From Collinsella sp. AF23-2 (lineage in GTDB: Bacteria; Actinomycetota; Coriobacteriia; Coriobacteriales; Coriobacteriaceae): a stretch of DNA of 64,000 bases. The stretch is taken from NCBI RefSeq assembly GCF_003459245.1, contig NZ_QRVG01000012.1, positions 1 to 64,000 of the forward strand. The letters run 5' to 3'. The notes below the pieces were generated by a model. That model did not search any database, was not told the origin of the DNA, and saw only the letters and a list, made by a program, of their open reading frames with translations. This document shows, one piece after another, positions 8,636-16,079 of the stretch (positions are counted from its first letter, which is position 1; each line of letters starts with the position of its first letter). The translations under genes and the position numbers were made by a program.

Positions 8636-9499
8636 ATGGCATTTAACGTTAACGCGCTCGGATTTGGCGACAACGTCGTCGATCGCTACGAGCATATCCA
8701 CACCATGTATCCCGGCGGCAATGCGGTGAACTTCGCCGTTTATGCCAAGAAATGCGGTGCCGCACGCTCTGCATACATGGGCATTTTTGGCAATGACGCC
8801 GCTGCCGAGCATGTCATTGCAAGCCTCGAGGATGAGGGTATCGAGCTTGACAAGTGCGAGCAGATGATTGGCGAGAACGGGGCGGCTCGCGTGACCGTCG
8901 TTGACGGTGACCGTGTCTTCCTTGGCTCCAACGAGGGCGGTATCCGTGGCGATGTGCGCTATGTCCTTGATCGCTTTGACCTTGCGTACATGAAGCAGTT
9001 CGATGTGGTTCATTCGGGCAACTACTGCTTTACCGAGCGCGAGCTGCCCAAGTTGAAGGCTGCGGGCGTCACGGTCTCTTTTGACTTTTCGGACGACTCC
9101 ACCGACGAGTACTACGAGCAGATTGCGCCCTACGTCGATTTCGCTTTCTTTAGTGCGGCGGATGCCGCGAGTGAGGACGAGATTCGCGAGCGTCTGGCAT
9201 GGGTGAAGGGCCTGGGTCCGCGTTTTGTGTCGGCTACGGCGGGCGCCGAGGGCTGCATTGCTTACGACGGCGAGCGTTATTACCGCCAGCTGGCTAAACC
9301 GGTAACGGACATGAAGGACACCATGGGGGCGGGCGACTCGTTCCTCACCTCGTTTTTGATGTGCTATCTCGATTCCGCCAAGCGTGGTGAGGATGGCGCC
9401 GAGGCCATCGAGCGCGCGCTCGACTTTGCTGCCGGGTTTGCCTCGACCGTGTGCGGCATGGAAGGTTCTTGGGGCCACGGAGCGCCAATCGTCGAATAG
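8636..9499 (+). CDS. PfkB-family sugar kinase (FrlD-like), copy 1
   Basis: 287-residue ribokinase-fold enzyme. Substrate motif YPGGNAVNFAVYAKKCGA near residue 25 and the C-terminal MGAGDSFLTSFL anion-hole/catalytic-Asp motif near 225 are intact. AAGGAGC precedes the ATG. Directly after the deglycase, it fits the FrlD role of phosphorylating the imported fructosamine at C6 before deglycation. Confidence 0.82.
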   Translation: MAFNVNALGFGDNVVDRYEHIHTMYPGGNAVNFAVYAKKCGAARSAYMGIFGNDAAAEHVIASLEDEGIELDKCEQMIGENGAARVTVVDGDRVFLGSNEGGIRGDVRYVLDRFDLAYMKQFDVVHSGNYCFTERELPKLKAAGVTVSFDFSDDSTDEYYEQIAPYVDFAFFSAADAASEDEIRERLAWVKGLGPRFVSATAGAEGCIAYDGERYYRQLAKPVTDMKDTMGAGDSFLTSFLMCYLDSAKRGEDGAEAIERALDFAAGFASTVCGMEGSWGHGAPIVE

Positions 9500-9569
9500 C
9501 TTAAGAAAGCGTACGGCGGTCTGGCTATGAGGTCTTGGACAGCCGATGCAAAACAATAAGCAAAACGCG

Positions 9570-9603
9570 AAAAGGGGGCTCGCCATGTGGTGGGTCCCCT
9601 TTT
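9570..9603 (+). terminator. Intrinsic terminator between the two kinase genes
   Basis: AAAAGGGG (9570-9577) pairs with CCCCTTTT (9596-9603). It would attenuate transcription between kinase 1 and kinase 2 and lies just before the second gene's ribosome binding site, so downstream genes may be expressed at a lower level. Confidence 0.6.
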
Positions 9604-9620
9604 GAACATTGGAGAAGACC

Positions 9621-10421
9621 ATGGGTATTAAAGCGTGCGCGGCTGGTTTTTGCTGCGCGGACGTCTATCAGAACATCGGCGTGTTCTATCCGACTGGTAA
9701 CGGCATTGACTGGGGTATCCATCTTGCACGAATGGGCGTTTCGGTATCCGCCGTGTCGGTTGTCGGCAAGGACGAGTACGGAGACAAGATGAGAGAGGCG
9801 CTGGCCGCTGAGGGGTTCGATATCTCACATCTGCGGGTGGAGGATGGCGACACCTCGGTGATGCTCATGGCATTGAAAGACGGCGTCGATCGCGTGCATC
9901 TCGAGGCAATCGATGGCGTAATGGAGACATATCGTCCGAATGAAGATGACCGGGCGTTTATCCTAGAGCATGACATCATTCATACCGACCTGTTTGGCAA
10001 TTGTTTGGACCTCCTGCCCGAATGGCATGATGCGGGCAGGACGGTGGTTATGGACTTCTCGGTGTTCAGCCAGGATCCCGAATATGCATGCGAGGCTCAT
10101 TTTCCTTACGTAGACTATGCGTTCATGTCGTTTGAAGAGGACACTCCGGAGCTGCGAGACTGGGTACGCCACGTGCAGGAATTGGGACCGCGCGTTGCGG
10201 TTGCCACGCTTGGCGAGAAGGGAAGCATTGCCTATGACGGTGAGCGCTTCTATGAGTGCGGGATCGTACCGGCGGAGAAGGTCGTTAATACCGTGGGTGC
10301 CGGCGACTCGTATATTGCCGGGTTTACCAAGGGCGTGATCGATGGCCTTGATATTCCGGCGTGTATGAAAGCGGGCGCTGAGCTGTCGTCCCGAGTGATT
10401 GGTTCGTTTGAGCCGTACTAG
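9621..10421 (+). CDS. PfkB-family sugar kinase (FrlD-like), copy 2
   Basis: 266 residues with the same architecture as the kinase at 8636: FYPTGNGIDWGIHLARMGV near the N terminus and NTVGAGDSYIAGF near residue 225. The substrate motif differs from copy 1 (TGNGIDWG against GGNAVNFA), so the pair may phosphorylate different sugars or different Amadori adducts. GGAGAA stands before ATG 9621; the TTG at 9609 is a less likely start. Confidence 0.8.
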   Translation: MGIKACAAGFCCADVYQNIGVFYPTGNGIDWGIHLARMGVSVSAVSVVGKDEYGDKMREALAAEGFDISHLRVEDGDTSVMLMALKDGVDRVHLEAIDGVMETYRPNEDDRAFILEHDIIHTDLFGNCLDLLPEWHDAGRTVVMDFSVFSQDPEYACEAHFPYVDYAFMSFEEDTPELRDWVRHVQELGPRVAVATLGEKGSIAYDGERFYECGIVPAEKVVNTVGAGDSYIAGFTKGVIDGLDIPACMKAGAELSSRVIGSFEPY

Positions 10422-10448
10422 GGTCAAATGCCTGGAAAGGAGTACGAA

Positions 10449-11309
10449 ATGGTTATCGACATGTTGGTCCATCCTATGCTCTACGGCGAGATCTGTAAGC
10501 CGGGTGATGAGCCTGATGGATTCGGCTTTTGGTCACGAGAATTTGGTATGGGGCATATGGGCCCCATGGATTGGGATGAGCTTCAAGTCGAGATGGACGT
10601 CTGCGATGTGCAGAAGAGCGTGCTCATGCCGCTCGATGTAACCACGGCATGCGGAGGACACTTTGGCACCAACGACCAGATTGCCATGCTGGTTGCCGCG
10701 CATCCCGATCGTCTGTGGGGATTTGCGAGCGTAGACCCGCAGGTGAGCGGTGCCGCAGACGAATTGGAGCGCGCCTTTACCGAGTTGGGGGCAAAGGGGC
10801 TTTGCCTGCATCCTGCAAAGCAGGGTTTTGCCCCCGATGATGCTGTGGCCGAGCCGCTTTACGAGCTGTGCGAGCGCTATAACAAGCCGGTGGTTTTCCA
10901 TGCCGGTATGTCTTGGGAGCCTGGCGCAGAGCTCTCGCGCAGTAACCCGCTTGCATTTGAGCACACAATCGCAACGCATCCAAATGTGCGCTTTAGTTTG
11001 ACTCACTTTGGCTGGCCCTGGGTGCGCGAGACCGTGGCGATGCTGCTCAAGTATCCCAACTGCTACACGGACACCTCTATCACTTACATCGATTCGCCCG
11101 AGGAGATGATGCAGCGTCTTTTCACGGTCGATATGGGGCCGCTGTGGTATGAGCGTGCGCTATCGCATCAAGTGATGTTCGCCAGCAATACGCCGCGCTT
11201 CCGTGCGTTCAAACTCAAGCGGGCGCTCGATACCGTGTCCATGCGCGATGATGCGCGAGAAAGGCTCTACTGGGGTAATGCCCTGCGTTTTCTTGAAGGG
11301 GATGAGTGA
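10449..11309 (+). CDS. Amidohydrolase-2 family protein with altered metal ligands
   Basis: 286-residue TIM-barrel protein of the amidohydrolase-2 (ACMSD-like) type. Visible: IDMLVHPML at the N terminus, KGLCLHP, VVFHAGMS, LTHFGWPWV and MFASNTPRFRAFK. In active relatives the last motif is usually a GSDxP-like segment carrying the catalytic Asp; here it reads SNTP, and the first signature lacks a clear HxH. AAAGGAG before ATG 10449 sets the start. It may have another chemistry or be a binding protein; the context places it in the same catabolic operon. Confidence 0.72.
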   Translation: MVIDMLVHPMLYGEICKPGDEPDGFGFWSREFGMGHMGPMDWDELQVEMDVCDVQKSVLMPLDVTTACGGHFGTNDQIAMLVAAHPDRLWGFASVDPQVSGAADELERAFTELGAKGLCLHPAKQGFAPDDAVAEPLYELCERYNKPVVFHAGMSWEPGAELSRSNPLAFEHTIATHPNVRFSLTHFGWPWVRETVAMLLKYPNCYTDTSITYIDSPEEMMQRLFTVDMGPLWYERALSHQVMFASNTPRFRAFKLKRALDTVSMRDDARERLYWGNALRFLEGDE

Positions 11310-11311
11310 AC

Positions 11312-11740
11312 ATGGTGACGCTCGAGACATTGAGCTATCTATCGACTGCTCCGGACCAGTTCATCGATATTACCGAAGACGTGCACGCTGCCATCGAACG
11401 CAGCTCGGTGACGAATGGCTTGGCAGCGATTATTTTGTCGCATACGACCTGTGGAATCGTGGTAAACGAGGGGCTGCCCTGCGTGGAGACGGATCTTATG
11501 GAGACGCTTGATCGCATCGCCCCACTCGATGCTCCCTATGCGCATGCACACTTCCTGCCGAGCTATGGAGCCACCGGCAACAACTCCTGTGGGCATATCA
11601 AGAGCATGATTTGTGGAAACAGTTGCTTCTTTCCCGTCCAAGATGGCCACATCGTGTGCGGAGGTGCCCAGAACATCTATCTTGCGGAGTTTGACGGTCC
11701 GCAGAAGCGAAAAGTGTACGTCGAGGTGCTGGGGGAATAA
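11312..11740 (+). CDS. YjbQ/UPF0047 family protein
   Basis: 142-residue member of the YjbQ family, which forms compact trimers with a metal site and shows weak thiamine-phosphate synthase activity in some members. Motifs: DITEDVHAAI, ILSHTTCGIVVNE and CGHIKSMICGNSCFFPVQDG. Start at ATG 11312 follows GAAGGGG; a GTG at 11306 overlaps the previous stop. It is the last intact gene before the IS scar at 11.75 kb. Its job in the catabolic cluster is unknown. Confidence 0.8.
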   Translation: MVTLETLSYLSTAPDQFIDITEDVHAAIERSSVTNGLAAIILSHTTCGIVVNEGLPCVETDLMETLDRIAPLDAPYAHAHFLPSYGATGNNSCGHIKSMICGNSCFFPVQDGHIVCGGAQNIYLAEFDGPQKRKVYVEVLGE

Positions 11741-11753
11741 CGTTCCTGCAATA

Positions 11754-11882
11754 ATGAGCTGCACCCCAAAACTTGGACGGCTTAAATAAGAACTACGCCG
11801 CAAGGGACTGGCTCCGGAACTCCTCCGGGGTCAGTCCCTTCAGTTTAGTCTGCGTCCTCTGCCAGGTGATCCGTTGTATTAT
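11754..11882 (-). mobile_element. IS3-family transposase 3' remnant with one end
   Basis: On the minus strand about 30 codons of an orfB C terminus are readable and end at a TAG at 11793-11795: TWQRTQTKLKGLTPEEF then RSQSLAA. This TKLKGLTPEEFR ending is typical of IS3-family integrases. Beyond the stop, GAGCTGCACCCCAAAACTTG (from 11756) resembles an IS3 terminal inverted repeat. Homology breaks at about 11882, where an unrelated gene fragment starts, so the rest of the element was lost by deletion. Confidence 0.75.
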
Positions 11883-11889
11883 CCGGGCG

Positions 11890-13066
11890 GAAGCGTGTCG
11901 CAAGTCGTGGAAGCCGCCAAGCGCAGTTCACGCGCTGCATTTTTTGCGGTGCCTGGGCCGGTGATCTCGGGCTGATTGACCGAGATTTCACTCACACCAT
12001 GCGTCGCAAGACGGCGCTGCGCCTGGACGACCTCAAGCTTTTTCACTTCATCACGAGCGAGGGGGGGGGAGGTTTATCTCGACGACCGCACGACTGCGGA
12101 CATTGCCGATTCACTTCTCTTTAATTGTCTTCCAGATGCGATGGTCATCGGCAGTTCGGCTGCCGGTCGTGGTGCTTCGGGCGAGCTTGCCGATGAGGTC
12201 CGCGAGCGTCGCAGCGTGCGGCTGAGGCGACGGGGCTCGCGGCAGGGACACCTGTCTTAGTGGGAACGGGCGACTCTGGTGCCGAGGCCATTTCGACGGG
12301 TGTATTCCGTCCCGGCGATATGATGATTCAGTTGGGGAGTACGGCGTATTTCATCTACCTAGCCGATCATATGATCGATGATGCCCGCCTGTGGCCGGGG
12401 ACGTTTATCATTCCCGGAACTTACGGGATCTGCGCGGGGACCAATACGGCGGGTGCACTCACATCGTGGCTGCGCCAAGAGCTGTATCGCGACGCCGTAG
12501 AGGCCGAGGACCACGGTGGCCCCGATGCATATTCGGTTATGGCGCATGATGCCGCCGATGTGGCGCCGGGTGCCGATGGGCTCCTGTGTCTGCCGTACTT
12601 TGCGGGGGAGCGTACTCCGCTCAACGATCCCGAGGCGCGTGGCGTCTTCTTTGGCCTGACCGGAAGGCATACGCGAGCCCATATGGTTCGCGCCGCCTTG
12701 GAAGGCGTCGCGTATACCGTTGCATCCCATGTCGACATTATCGAGCGAGAGCATGGACTGCCAATTGGGCGCATTATGCTTGTCGGAGGTGGAACCAAGA
12801 ATCCAGTTTGGATGCAGGCTATCGCCGACGTATGCGGGCGCGAGGTCTCGGTTGCCAAGGTTACGGTGGGTGCATGCTTCGGTGATGCCATCATGGCAGC
12901 TCTCGCAGGTGGCGCCTATGCATCATGGGATGAGCTCGCCCAAGTCCTTGGCGTTGCGCAAACAATCGTGCCCGATATGGCTGCCCACGAGTTATATGCG
13001 TCGCGCCGTCATATCTTTGACGAATTGTATGCACGCAACCGTGATCTCATGCACGAATTGGTGTAA
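11890..13066 (+). pseudogene. Truncated, frameshifted FGGY carbohydrate kinase
   Basis: The C-terminal half of an FGGY kinase (xylulokinase-like) is open from 12260: GTGDSGAEAIS, MIQLGSTAYF, PYFAGERTP, LVGGGTKNPVW and GDAIMAAL are family motifs. Upstream, QRAAEATGLAAGTPVLVGTG continues in this frame to about 12207. GEVYLDDRTTADIADSLLFN through GELADEVRER is in another frame (about 12070-12205), and a third stretch (CIFCGAWAGDLGLIDRDF, from 11936) is back in the first frame but is not clearly kinase. A run of nine G at 12061-12069 marks one frame break. The N-terminal half is missing, replaced by the IS remnant. It may be the old last gene of the upstream operon. Confidence 0.8.
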
Positions 13067-13145
13067 TGCTGCCGAATTGTACTGCCTACCAATAGGGACT
13101 GCGTTGTGCGATTCGCATGCCCCTTGGCATTTTTGCCCACAGGGG

Positions 13146-13928
13146 TTAGCGAAGGTCAAAAACAGAGTGCGCATTTGCTAAAACTACCGACTCGATGCGC
13201 TTTGCGTCACAGTTTTTGAGTGAGGCAATGCGCATCGAGGTCCTTGCGAGCGATCTGATGAGCGACTGCGCGCTTGTTTCTGTGTTTGGCTCGGCCGGCG
13301 CATCGGTCTCGAGCAGCAGGCGGTCGAGTGGAATCTGTCGTGCGTATTCGCGACCGCGCTTGGTCGCGAGCATGCGTTCGTTGACGGAAAAATAGCAGCC
13401 CGCATTACGCGCGCGGGCGAGTTCGTCCGAAGTGCCGCTAAACCAGTGGAAGATGATAGCGGGGGAGTCGGGGTTTGGGATGAGTAGCCCATGCGATTCG
13501 AGGACGTCCAGTACGGCTCCTGCTGAACGAACGGCGTGAATTGATATCACGCGACCTGCAAGAGGATGCTGCACGAGGGCATTGCAGAGCCGGTCAAATG
13601 CCTGTATTTGTAGCGGTTCGCTTCCGGCAAAGCGCGCGGAAAAGTCGAGTCCTACCTCGCCGATATAGCGCTCTTGGTCAGCAACTTCGCAAAGCAGATT
13701 GACTTCGGCAGGACCGCAACGGCCGTCGGCGAGCCACCAGGGATGGAGGCCAGCGCCCGCGATAATGTTTGGGTAGCGGCTGGCCCGCTTTTTTGCTGCC
13801 GCGAAGTCGCGTGGGTCGACCCCGCAGTCAAAGAGCCCCAGATCCAACGCCGCCGACTCACTGGCTGCAGCATCGGGGCTGAGCATCAAATCAAGGTGAC
13901 AATGCGTGTCAAAGAATCGCGGTTCCAT
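13146..13928 (-). CDS. TatD-family metal-dependent hydrolase
   Basis: 260-residue TIM-barrel hydrolase of the TatD DNase family. Metal-binding motifs: FFDTHCHLD at the N terminus, GEVGLDF near residue 92, HAVR near 131, FHWFSGT near 162 and LLLETDAPAEPN near 207. It acts in the cytosol on DNA or related phosphodiesters in characterised members. Downstream of tcdA on the same strand with a 14-bp gap, so the two are cotranscribed. Confidence 0.85.
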   Translation of the reverse strand: MEPRFFDTHCHLDLMLSPDAAASESAALDLGLFDCGVDPRDFAAAKKRASRYPNIIAGAGLHPWWLADGRCGPAEVNLLCEVADQERYIGEVGLDFSARFAGSEPLQIQAFDRLCNALVQHPLAGRVISIHAVRSAGAVLDVLESHGLLIPNPDSPAIIFHWFSGTSDELARARNAGCYFSVNERMLATKRGREYARQIPLDRLLLETDAPAEPNTETSAQSLIRSLARTSMRIASLKNCDAKRIESVVLANAHSVFDLR

Positions 13929-13942
13929 CGCAGGGCATCCTG

Positions 13943-14740
13943 CTAGTCCAGGCGCTGGCCATCGGAGCGTACGCGCTCAGTGCCGCGCCCGCTGATCTGG
14001 CGGATAACCTCGCCGGCAATCATCTGGCCCATGATGGGCGGCATAAAGCTGGCGGTGCCCAACTCGGTGCGCTCGTGGATATTGGAAGGGTCGCGGGGCT
14101 GTGTCTTAACCGATTCCTCGCAGCTAAACAGTACATGTAGGCTCTTGATGCCGCGCTTCTTGCATTCTTTGCGCATGATGCGGCTCATGGGGTCACGTAC
14201 CGTATCGAAAATGTCGGCAAAGCGGAGGCACTCGGGATGGAGCTTGTTGGCCCCGCCCATGGAGCTAACCAAACGAATGCCGTGGTCCTGAGCATATTTG
14301 GCAATGGTGAGCTTGGCCGAGATGGTGTCGATGGCGTCGACGACGTAGTCGAGCTTGCCGTCTGTTTGCTCCAAAACGCTCGCGAAGAACTCGTCGATGT
14401 TGTCGCTCAGCAGGTATTCGGTGCGCTTGATAACGGTGGCGGCGGGATTGATATCGCGAATCATGGCTTCCATAACATCGACCTTGCGTTTGCCGACGGT
14501 GCTGTGAAAGGCGATAGCCTGGCGATTGATATTGCTGGGCGCGACGATGTCCTTGTCCAGAATGACGAAATGACCGATGCCGCCGCGGGCAAGTGCCTCG
14601 CAGCAGTTAGATCCCACGCCTCCGCAGCCGAGCACCAGCACCGTGGCATCAGCGAGCTTATCGAGTGCCTCGCGGCCCATGATGATCTCGAGCTTGGTGT
14701 CGCGTGTCTCGTTGGGAGTTGCGGCTGTGGTTTCAGTCAT
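13943..14740 (-). CDS. tcdA: tRNA threonylcarbamoyladenosine dehydratase (TcdA)
   Basis: E1-like ATP-dependent enzyme that cyclises t6A37 in tRNA. The adenylation P-loop VLGCGGVGSN is near residue 35, followed by LDKDIVAPSNINRQ and, later, DAIDTISAKL and SSMGGANKLHP. 265 residues. Two in-frame ATGs exist; GGAGG at 14747-14751 directly abuts ATG 14746, so ATG 14740, six bases downstream, is the better start. It heads a two-gene operon with the TatD gene. Confidence 0.88.
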   Translation of the reverse strand: MTETTAATPNETRDTKLEIIMGREALDKLADATVLVLGCGGVGSNCCEALARGGIGHFVILDKDIVAPSNINRQAIAFHSTVGKRKVDVMEAMIRDINPAATVIKRTEYLLSDNIDEFFASVLEQTDGKLDYVVDAIDTISAKLTIAKYAQDHGIRLVSSMGGANKLHPECLRFADIFDTVRDPMSRIMRKECKKRGIKSLHVLFSCEESVKTQPRDPSNIHERTELGTASFMPPIMGQMIAGEVIRQISGRGTERVRSDGQRLD

Positions 14741-14919
14741 AGACATCCTCCGATGGGGAAGTGAATCGTGTTCTAGCTATCGCCATTATAGGTAATCGCC
14801 CATAGGCTGCGATGGCGTTTGCTTTGATGTGGTTTGAAGCATTGCGGTTAGATAGTTAGACAAACATCTAAATATCGAGTATAGTGTGCGCGTCGAACGA
14901 AATGATGAGAGGAGGTCTT

Positions 14920-15198
14920 ATGCCGGGAGAGGGTTTTAAGGCGCTGGCCGATCCTACACGGCGTCACATTTTGGAACTGCTGCGCGAGGGCAATCGCACG
15001 GCCGGGGAGCTTGCCGAGCATTTTGACATCAGCAAGCCGTCGTTGAGCCATCACTTGGCGACGCTCAAAAACGCCGGGTTGGTGACCGACGAGCGCCATG
15101 GCCAAAACATCGTATACAGCTTAAATACCACCGTCATGCAGGATTTGATTGGTTGGTTTATGGGCTTTACAAACACGGAAGGTGATAAGGATGAATAA
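14920..15198 (+). CDS. sdpR: ArsR-family autorepressor, SdpR-like
   Basis: 92-residue winged-helix regulator: FKALADPTRRHILELLREG, a recognition helix around DISKPSLSHHLATLKNAGLV, then DERHGQNIVYSLN. No metal-binding CxC motif is present, which separates it from metal-sensing ArsR members and fits SdpR. GAGGAGG precedes ATG 14920. Its 3' end overlaps the next gene by 8 bp, as in sdpRI operons, where SdpR is an autorepressor inactivated at the membrane by toxin-bound SdpI. The symbol is by analogy. Confidence 0.75.
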   Translation: MPGEGFKALADPTRRHILELLREGNRTAGELAEHFDISKPSLSHHLATLKNAGLVTDERHGQNIVYSLNTTVMQDLIGWFMGFTNTEGDKDE

Positions 15199-15895
15199 CG
15201 AAAACAAGGGCATTCACGCCACGGGGGTATCGCGGCGTGTGTGGATTGCGCTGATCGCTCTGTGCGTCGCCAATGTCGTAGCGCACCTCATGGTGATGCC
15301 GAGCTTGCCTGGGCAGATTCCCACGCACTGGGGCGCGAACGGCGCCGTCGACGGTTGGGGTCCCAGCTGGATGGCCTCCGCGCTCGGCGTGCTGCCTCTG
15401 GTGCTTCTCGCAATGTTCTGCGTGGTGCCGCGCATCGATCCCAAAGGTGAGGCATATCGAACCTCGGGCAAGTTCTATCAGGGCTTCGTAATCGCCTTCA
15501 CCTTGTTCATGTGCGCCGTAAGCTGGTTGGGTGAGCTTACGGTCTGGGGCGTGGTGCCGGCGGTCGGTTCGGTCAACGTGCTGATTTCCGGTGCTATCGG
15601 TTTGCTGTTCATCGGCGTAGGCAACTACTTGCCGCGTGTGAAGCAGAACTATACGCTCGGTATCAAGACGCCTTGGGCGCTTGCCGATCCCGAGAACTGG
15701 CGCCGTACGCAGCGCTTTGGCGGTGCCTGCTTTATGGTGCTGGGTGTTGGCCTGATTGCGATGGGCGTGGCAGGTGCGGTGCTTTCGAGTGAAGTCGTCG
15801 CCGCGGTGATTGCGGTTCTGGCGTTTGGTTCGGTCGGAGCCGTCTACGTCTACTCGTATCTGCTGTGGCGCAAATCTCAGCGGGCTGTTCGTTAA
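15191..15895 (+). CDS. sdpI: SdpI-family immunity-like membrane protein
   Basis: 234 residues. An N-terminal DUF1648 segment (HLMVMPSLPGQIPTHWGANGAVDGWG written in part) is followed by SdpI transmembrane helices; NYTLGIKTPWALADPENWRRT is the family signature loop. In Bacillus SdpI gives immunity to the SdpC toxin and signals to SdpR. No sdpABC toxin genes are in this window, so it may protect against a neighbour's toxin. ATG 15191 overlaps the sdpR stop and follows AAGGTGATAAGG. Confidence 0.8.
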   Translation: MNNENKGIHATGVSRRVWIALIALCVANVVAHLMVMPSLPGQIPTHWGANGAVDGWGPSWMASALGVLPLVLLAMFCVVPRIDPKGEAYRTSGKFYQGFVIAFTLFMCAVSWLGELTVWGVVPAVGSVNVLISGAIGLLFIGVGNYLPRVKQNYTLGIKTPWALADPENWRRTQRFGGACFMVLGVGLIAMGVAGAVLSSEVVAAVIAVLAFGSVGAVYVYSYLLWRKSQRAVR

Positions 15896-16079
15896 GGTTG
15901 CGGAAAACTAGCGTACGCAGTTCATAGTGTGTCCCGGGGGACTTTTCCCAGGTAGTATTAGGGGGTGTGGGCAACCATGCCCCTTTTTCGCTAAGTTTCA
16001 GAGCCGGTTTCCTCATTTCGTTTCCACTAAAGCGAAACAAGAATATGGAAACAGCAGGTAGAAAGGATAAAACAGACAA

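Noticed and set aside
11760-11880. Intact insertion sequence
   Set aside because: Only about 30 transposase codons and one end remain; no second end or orfA was found nearby.
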